Shown in pieces: positions 59,012 to 64,000 of a stretch of 64,000 bases of DNA. The translations under genes and the position numbers were made by a program. A model generated the notes under the pieces. That model saw only the letters and a list, made by a program, of their open reading frames with translations, was not told the DNA's origin and did not search any database. The stretch's first letter is position 1; the number at the start of each line of letters is the position of its first letter. Source of the DNA: a virus; the IMG/VR virus record IMGVR_UViG_3300034691_000037, positions 22,682 through 86,681 of that record, one strand, 5' to 3'.

Positions 59012-60310
59012 ATGGGTCAATATAACGAGTCGATGGAAGCAATTGCGTTCCAAATAAACGCTGACCTTCCAAAGGCCATCACCAACATCTTTCAGAAAAT
59101 TCTTGACATAAAAGCGGCCCGACCTGAGACCGATCAACTGCTGGAAGAACTGGGTGCTATCACTAAACAGGCCACAGGTCTGTACATCCTTCCACGATTG
59201 ATGGACGGCCCCCATCACAAAGCCTTTAACATGTTTGTCTTAGACCCGAACTTCAACGCCTTCTCACCCATCAACGAAAAGGCATCGGCGCTGATCGCTA
59301 AGTACGATCTGCAAAACGTTATTAAGCTCGATATCCTTAAAGGGACCATCGATCGCAAGAATGGTCGGGTAACGGGTTTCTACGGCACCATCCCGTTTGG
59401 ATCTGGTGTTAGCCTAGCTATGTTTAATGGCAGCTTCACCGCTAGCGAACTGGCCAGCATGTACGGGCACGAGACAGGTCATGCCTGGGTCATCTGTGAG
59501 TTCTTGGGCCAGACGCTACTGACTAACATGATTCTTGCTGAGCTAGTCGGCCGGATGGATGTACAGACAAGTGACGCTCGTAAATTTGCATTGGCTCGGT
59601 GCGCTCTGCAGCTGGCGGACGCCGATCAGAAGATCCCTGAGAACGTAACCAGCAGTGAAATCACCGCTCTGGTACTTGAAGGTCAGGTCAAGCGGATGCA
59701 GAAAGCCTACAACACCCGCTGGTACGACCAACGTCTTGCGGAGGCTATGTCCGATCAGTTTGCTGCGCGATGGGGCATGGGTAAAGATCTGGTGGTTGCG
59801 CTGGGTAAGTTGGAGCGCGCTAAAGGGTTTAGCGCCGAAGGCGGTTACGACAACATGTGGTTGGGGATCTTGGGTAACTTGCTCAACTTCGTATTGCTTC
59901 CTTACGGTGTTACATTGGCCGCAGGCGGCTCAGCCGCTGTTCTGCAAGTCATCCGCCGGCTGGCTGTTAGCTTTTCGGTGAGCTTCTTCCTAGGTGGTAC
60001 TACCTACGGTCTTAAAGAAGACACCTACCCTCCAATGCGTGCACGGATTCAAGGCATTCGCAATGAGATCGTTCATCTATTAAAGGATCAGCATCTGCCT
60101 AAAGAGGTGCGTGAACGCGCACTGGAAGATCTGAAGGTTATTGATGCTGAAGCAGGGAACGTTCACCCCTTTTCTAACGTTATGACACAGCTCTCTGCGT
60201 ATGTGTTAGATGTGGTATCTGGTAAGCATCACGTCATCGGTGCGAATCAGATGAAAGAAAACCTCGCTAATAATCGCTTTTTTGAATTCTCAGCCACCCA
60301 TCAAAGGTAA
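59012..60310 (+). CDS. Membrane-associated zinc metallopeptidase
   Basis: 432 residues. HETGH (153-157) is a zincin active site: two His ligands and the catalytic Glu. Downstream, E244-AMSD-248 in LAEAMSDQFAARWG has the E-x3-D third-ligand pattern of M48/M56-like peptidases. A hydrophobic stretch near 283-330 (LGNLLNFVLLPYGVTLAAGG onward to VSFFLGG) suggests two membrane helices. Its position beside a small protein and the eighth head paralog in a late-style plus-strand unit suggests a virion or lysis-time enzyme. Peptide substrate unknown. Confidence 0.82.
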   Translation: MGQYNESMEAIAFQINADLPKAITNIFQKILDIKAARPETDQLLEELGAITKQATGLYILPRLMDGPHHKAFNMFVLDPNFNAFSPINEKASALIAKYDLQNVIKLDILKGTIDRKNGRVTGFYGTIPFGSGVSLAMFNGSFTASELASMYGHETGHAWVICEFLGQTLLTNMILAELVGRMDVQTSDARKFALARCALQLADADQKIPENVTSSEITALVLEGQVKRMQKAYNTRWYDQRLAEAMSDQFAARWGMGKDLVVALGKLERAKGFSAEGGYDNMWLGILGNLLNFVLLPYGVTLAAGGSAAVLQVIRRLAVSFSVSFFLGGTTYGLKEDTYPPMRARIQGIRNEIVHLLKDQHLPKEVRERALEDLKVIDAEAGNVHPFSNVMTQLSAYVLDVVSGKHHVIGANQMKENLANNRFFEFSATHQR

Positions 60311-60315
60311 GTCTC

Positions 60316-60759
60316 ATGCTTAACCCGATTGCTGTTCACGGTCACTTCAACAACCTCCCAAGCGGTTTCGATCAGACTTGCCTGCGTCAGCACGTTACCG
60401 TTGTCATTGCCATGGCAGTGGGCAGTGTGGTGCATCTGCCGGGTAACGAAGTCCCGCTCTCTAGCCTGCAGGGTTACTTCTTCGATAACATCGAACAGTA
60501 CCAATCTTGCATGTACGAGATCAACGAGATCATCCCATTCGAGATCGATCGCGCATTGCAGCTGGCGTACAAGATCTATCAGCGCCGTTACGAGATTGCC
60601 TACGACTGTTCGCCGATGGATTTGCTGCATGGCGATAAGTTGTTCGGCTCGGTCTTCAGCAGCCTGGTGCCTGAATTCGACAAGCTGTGTCTCGATGCAG
60701 GCAAGATCACCGAAACGATCAATCTGCTGAAAAGTCAGATTGTAAAAGAAGCGGCTTAA
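60316..60759 (+). CDS. Hypothetical protein (147 aa)
   Basis: 147 residues, helical, with four Cys. AAGGTAAG precedes the ATG, 5 nt after the metallopeptidase stop, so the two are co-translated. Ends NLLKSQIVKEAA. No family recognised. Confidence 0.75.
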   Translation: MLNPIAVHGHFNNLPSGFDQTCLRQHVTVVIAMAVGSVVHLPGNEVPLSSLQGYFFDNIEQYQSCMYEINEIIPFEIDRALQLAYKIYQRRYEIAYDCSPMDLLHGDKLFGSVFSSLVPEFDKLCLDAGKITETINLLKSQIVKEAA

Positions 60760-60794
60760 GGCAGCCTTCTCACGCTAATTAAGAAGGACGAGAA

Positions 60795-62120
60795 ATGACT
60801 ACGGTACCCTTTGAAGACCTCTCGATGGAATCCAGCGAAACCGTCGCTGACGCTGAGTTGTTTGAAAACACCCGTGTAGTGCCTGACAACCCCTTGTATA
60901 CGCAAGATTACAACGACATGGATCTTGTCTTCGCCACCCTCAATGCGGTTGAAGACCGTGGTGTGGTTTGCCGGGATGACATCGAGCGCGTTAAGCACTT
61001 GGCTGAGGTGTACCCAAACCTTAAGAAGATGCTGGCTAAGCATCCCGTAGGTAGTTTCACTCAAGACCCAAGCAACATCAACTACGATGTGTCGACGGAA
61101 GGGTTTATCAAAACCGCCTACAACGCTGTCGTTAAAGTGTTGCGCGATATCCTGAACTTCATCGTTCGTTCATTTACCCGCCTGTGGGAATTCCTCAACG
61201 GTAATGAGCGGCGCACTATTGCAATCGACAACCTGTCTGATCGCGTGCTGGCGGTTCAAGATTACCTGATCCAAGTCGATCGCGCCGTAACGGACCTGCC
61301 CATCACCGATGAGTACCGCAAGCTTCGTCAAGGCGCTATCGAAAATACCCGCCACAACCTGAACAAGACCTGGCGTGAAATCCACAGCTTCTTCATTGAA
61401 CGTCCCGAAGATCGCAATGCTGCATTGAGTGCACTTACGGGTGCGCTTAAAGTTGCCATCCCGCCGTTCATTGAGTCGGTCGATACCTTCATGGATGAGT
61501 TGGTCAAGGCCGAGACCGAAGAGGATGTGAAAGCCGCTATTGCCCAACTGCAAGCTGCTCGCATCACTAACGGTGGTTTGACAAACCTGGCTCAGAGCTA
61601 TGGTTATTCACAAGCCAATGTGCGCCTGGATCAGCGCATGACTCAGTTCCAGTCGGTATCCAACTTCATCCGTGGTTACATGAAGACGTTGGCCAGCCGT
61701 CACAGTCAGTTGAGTAAGGAAGCTTACACTGAACTGATGCTGAAAATGACAATCGAGGATTGGTCTAAAGAGATCATTGAAACGATTAAATGGTCGAGTG
61801 CTAAAACAGGTCCTGTGTTGAATAAGCTGGCTAACTTCAGTGAGACTTCACTGAAACCTGGCCTTGAAGACAGCTACGCCCGTCACCTGACTGCGTTCTT
61901 TGCCAACATCACCTCTACTGTCTCTGCGTTCACTGAACTTGAGCAGGCGCTGGGGATGATGGTTCAAGCCCGTAACGATGCGACGTTGAAGATAGCCGAA
62001 GGTGGACTTGCTACTGCTAAAGTAGTGGACAAGTTCCTGACCGCTAATAAGAGCGGCATCAACGTATCGGGTAACGTTCACATTTCCAAGTACCGTGAAA
62101 ATCTGCGTAAGTTGTTCTGA
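60795..62120 (+). CDS. Inner-head-type virion protein, paralog 8 (441 aa)
   Basis: Separate from the other seven but with the same plan. LSMESSE (SME at 10-12) and YDVSTEGF (STE at 100-102) bracket an acidic N-region, followed by IKTAYNAVVKVLRDILNFIV and a helical body. It lacks the H.LEI.PGS block. AAGGACGAG precedes the ATG. Ends at the terminator at 62127. Confidence 0.7.
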   Translation: MTTVPFEDLSMESSETVADAELFENTRVVPDNPLYTQDYNDMDLVFATLNAVEDRGVVCRDDIERVKHLAEVYPNLKKMLAKHPVGSFTQDPSNINYDVSTEGFIKTAYNAVVKVLRDILNFIVRSFTRLWEFLNGNERRTIAIDNLSDRVLAVQDYLIQVDRAVTDLPITDEYRKLRQGAIENTRHNLNKTWREIHSFFIERPEDRNAALSALTGALKVAIPPFIESVDTFMDELVKAETEEDVKAAIAQLQAARITNGGLTNLAQSYGYSQANVRLDQRMTQFQSVSNFIRGYMKTLASRHSQLSKEAYTELMLKMTIEDWSKEIIETIKWSSAKTGPVLNKLANFSETSLKPGLEDSYARHLTAFFANITSTVSAFTELEQALGMMVQARNDATLKIAEGGLATAKVVDKFLTANKSGINVSGNVHISKYRENLRKLF

Positions 62121-62126
62121 TGCCGA

Positions 62127-62159
62127 CATACACCCCCGGCACTGAGCCGGGGGTGTATG
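62127..62159. terminator. Bidirectional 14-bp hairpin between convergent genes
   Basis: CATACACCCCCGGC (62127-62140), loop ACTGA, GCCGGGGGTGTATG (62146-62159), then C. Confidence 0.88.
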
Positions 62160-62163
62160 CTGT

Positions 62164-62574
62164 TCATGTGCCTTTACTCAACTCCGCCTCAAGTTTCGCC
62201 GTTACCCCCGCGTTGTGCTTCTGAGCTTTACGACCCTCTACTAAATACTCCTCAAGGATATCCAAAGGATACTCAAGTAGCTTAGACAGAGGTTCGTTAG
62301 TCATCTCAGGAATACGACACGCCACCAACTCCCTCATCAAACCACGCAGACGGTTACCTGTCGCCATATCCTCGGCTGGGTGCATACGCATGATTGCCAT
62401 CTGGTTTTCAGGCTTGAAGCCCTCATTCACATGGTCAAACAAGCCGAAGGTCTGGTCGTAAGCTTCCAGAAGAATCAGCCGCTTAGTGCGGTCGTCATCT
62501 GTCTGTGTGTTAAGGATGATGTCGTAGGTGTGCGTGCCCGGCTTATACGGCGAGATACCTTCGCCAAAATCCAT
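62164..62574 (-). CDS. Downstream frame of a probable frameshift pair (136 aa)
   Basis: 136 residues from an ATG at 62574 that lacks any Shine-Dalgarno sequence. The same frame is open for 27 further codons upstream, to the T9 run at 62655-62663, with a TGA just before it. A minus-one slip there would fuse it to the C-terminus of the preceding protein. The product is helical and charged, as in the T part of tail-assembly chaperone pairs. It may be made as a fusion only, independently at low level, or both. Confidence 0.65.
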   Translation of the reverse strand: MDFGEGISPYKPGTHTYDIILNTQTDDDRTKRLILLEAYDQTFGLFDHVNEGFKPENQMAIMRMHPAEDMATGNRLRGLMRELVACRIPEMTNEPLSKLLEYPLDILEEYLVEGRKAQKHNAGVTAKLEAELSKGT

Positions 62575-62615
62575 CGCTACTACGTGATTGATTTTGGCGA
62601 GACCGGTATGTTTAT

Positions 62616-64000
62616 CTACGGTCTGTGTCTTGCTATGCTGCGGCGGAGTAGGGTAAAAAAAAACTCAGACGGGTTGATCGTTACCAATGCTGGGTGATCC
62701 AACTTGATACCTTCGTCTTTGTCGATTGGCTGCTTACACTTCGGACAGTGCACTTTTGGAATGCAAACTGTCGTCAGGGTCATGGCCGCGATGAATTTCT
62801 CCAAAGCGTCGGTGAACTTCTTGGTCAGTTCAGGGTCAGAAGCGAAGTCACGCAGGAAGTCATCGATTTCCCTGTCCGCTTCGAACTGCTGATCAGGCGT
62901 AGAACCTTCTGGTAACAGACGGGTCTGAATCACCTCAGGTTCGGCTTCCAGCTCATCGCCTTGACGCACCACCGCCTCAACCCAGCAGGCATAGGCCATC
63001 ACAGTGGATATCTGCTGAGCCCGCAGCAGATAGTTCTGACGATCTTCTTCACGAGCATTACTGGAGATCAGCTGCTTGGATTCAGCAGTCATGTTATCGA
63101 GCCACGCTGTAGATGTCGACTCGTACTGCGCCAATGTAGGCACACGCAGTTTCAGCCGAACGCCATTACCCAGGTCAATGTAACGGCTAACTTCAGGCCG
63201 CATCTTGGCTTGGTAATTCAGGATGGTCTTGATATCGTGTTGACCGCTACGCTTGGACATGAACCGTTTCTGGTGTTCGTCCAAACGACTATCGAGTACG
63301 ATGACCATGCGGTTGATGTTCAGCAAGTCCGTGATCTCGCCATCGCAGTTAAGTGCAGAGTTAGTGCAATAACGAGTGACAGGGAAACCTTTTGGAAACA
63401 GGCTGAACGCCATGCTGGTGATCATCTGATCGAAGTCAAGCAGGGTGATGATGCTTTTCAGGGTTTTGGGATCAACCGTACCCGCGGTGGTGTTCAAGAA
63501 ATGCTTGATGGCAAAGTCTGCCAACTCACGGTTCAGGAACACTGCCGGTGCTGCAAGCGAATAGCCTGCAGATTCCATGGCCTCCCGTACCTTTTCCTGA
63601 CCGAGCTGCGTATCCAGACCCAATTGAGCCAACGCCCCCGGTGCAATCATTCGTACATGCAGGCCCGAACCCCACATTGGGAACGCAACGCGCTGAGACA
63701 GACCCAGTGCGTCACGCACGGCCATCATGCCGTTACCGTTCTTGGCCGGCTGTACCAAACCCATCATGATGGGGATGTCATCGACCAGTGGACGGTTGGT
63801 GGCAGCTTCACCTTCTTCGATGATATCGCCGATGTGGTTGAATGACACCTGACGAAGGTGTTGCGCAACCTGATTCATGGCCTGCTGTTCAGGTTCGGTG
63901 ATATAGATCTTACCCACCCCATCCAAATCGAGCTGGATGAACTGGTCACGCGGAAGACCCTGGTTGATTTTCGAATAGCGGTCGCGCTGAGCAGCGAAGA
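62616..64000 (-). CDS. T4 gp26-like baseplate/tail-chaperone candidate, 5' end beyond window
   Basis: The frame is open to the window edge (upstream reads FAAQRDRYSKINQGLPRDQF), so the start is not here and at least 461 residues are visible. The C-terminus shows VHCPKCKQPIDKDEG then INPSEFFF. A late CxxC ribbon followed by N/D-P-x-x-FF is the pattern I associate with the T4 gp26-type baseplate/tail-assembly family. The zero frame ends 13 codons after the FFF codons. A T9 run inside those codons is a candidate slippage site linking to 62164-62574. Confidence 0.6.
   Translation of the reverse strand, partial: FAAQRDRYSKINQGLPRDQFIQLDLDGVGKIYITEPEQQAMNQVAQHLRQVSFNHIGDIIEEGEAATNRPLVDDIPIMMGLVQPAKNGNGMMAVRDALGLSQRVAFPMWGSGLHVRMIAPGALAQLGLDTQLGQEKVREAMESAGYSLAAPAVFLNRELADFAIKHFLNTTAGTVDPKTLKSIITLLDFDQMITSMAFSLFPKGFPVTRYCTNSALNCDGEITDLLNINRMVIVLDSRLDEHQKRFMSKRSGQHDIKTILNYQAKMRPEVSRYIDLGNGVRLKLRVPTLAQYESTSTAWLDNMTAESKQLISSNAREEDRQNYLLRAQQISTVMAYACWVEAVVRQGDELEAEPEVIQTRLLPEGSTPDQQFEADREIDDFLRDFASDPELTKKFTDALEKFIAAMTLTTVCIPKVHCPKCKQPIDKDEGIKLDHPALVTINPSEFFFTLLRRSIARHRP
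62655..62663 (-). other. T9 homopolymer slippery site
   Basis: The minus strand reads GAG TTT TTT TTT ACC in the zero frame. Slipping back one base gives TTT then TAC CCT, entering the frame of the 62164-62574 gene without a stop. It is a candidate for ribosomal frameshifting or polymerase slippage; a sequencing length error in the run is the main alternative. Confidence 0.5.

Noticed and set aside
1-64000. CRISPR array, insertion sequences or integrase
   Set aside because: No regularly spaced direct repeats, no transposase DDE or tyrosine recombinase motifs, and no terminal inverted repeats were found on reading through the window.

Overview
The window reads as part of a large (jumbo) tailed-phage genome, most like the phiKZ-related myoviruses of Gram-negative hosts. 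Genes are tightly packed, often with ATGA or TAATG overlaps, and lie in long unidirectional blocks. There are no tRNAs, integrase or insertion sequences. The strongest lineage marker is a set of eight paralogous virion proteins, each with S-x-E sites of the kind cut by phiKZ-type prohead proteases. Alongside them are phage nucleotide-metabolism genes (thymidylate synthase, thymidylate kinase, two Nudix-type proteins), a family B DNA polymerase exonuclease part, two AAA+ ATPases and large tail or baseplate-like proteins. Host genus cannot be fixed from sequence alone; a Pseudomonas-like host is a guess from relatedness.

Layout. 70-34225 (all minus strand) is an accessory and metabolic region of roughly 55 mostly small genes. 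Recognisable products are a Nudix hydrolase, a secreted TAXI/NMT1-like periplasmic binding protein, two AAA+ ATPases (16455-17414 and 18951-20057), a dual-specificity-type phosphatase, a thymidylate synthase with a very large insertion, a COG4112-like Nudix-fold protein, thymidylate kinase, an Arc-type repressor, a ParB-like domain, a group of tiny membrane proteins, and a stand-alone piece of an NAD-dependent DNA ligase (OB fold plus zinc finger). At 20105-21724 lie seven tandem small genes of one undescribed family whose products start M-x(3-7)-RKK.

34347-39451 (plus) holds four tandem inner-head-type paralogs. 39505-45916 (minus) holds two unknown genes and then four virion or baseplate candidates. 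45975-49860 (minus) has three more head paralogs, followed by three structural candidates up to 52621. 52683-56729 (plus) encodes two virion proteins, one of 982 residues. 56776-58935 (minus) encodes the polymerase exonuclease part. 59012-62120 (plus) encodes a membrane-associated zinc metallopeptidase, a small protein and the eighth head paralog. 62164-64000 (minus) holds a T4 gp26-like baseplate/tail-chaperone candidate, cut by the window edge, joined through a T9 homopolymer to a downstream frame.

Regulation. Transcription units end in a family of strong hairpins whose stem base is nearly always CATA/TATG. Several minus-strand units begin 25-75 nt downstream of a shared element ACATTAC-NN-ACTTGA, close to my recollection of the phiKZ early-promoter core TATATTAC. 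Two recoding candidates stand out: an in-frame TGA followed by 57 open codons after the first AAA+ gene, and the T9 minus-one frameshift site near 62660.
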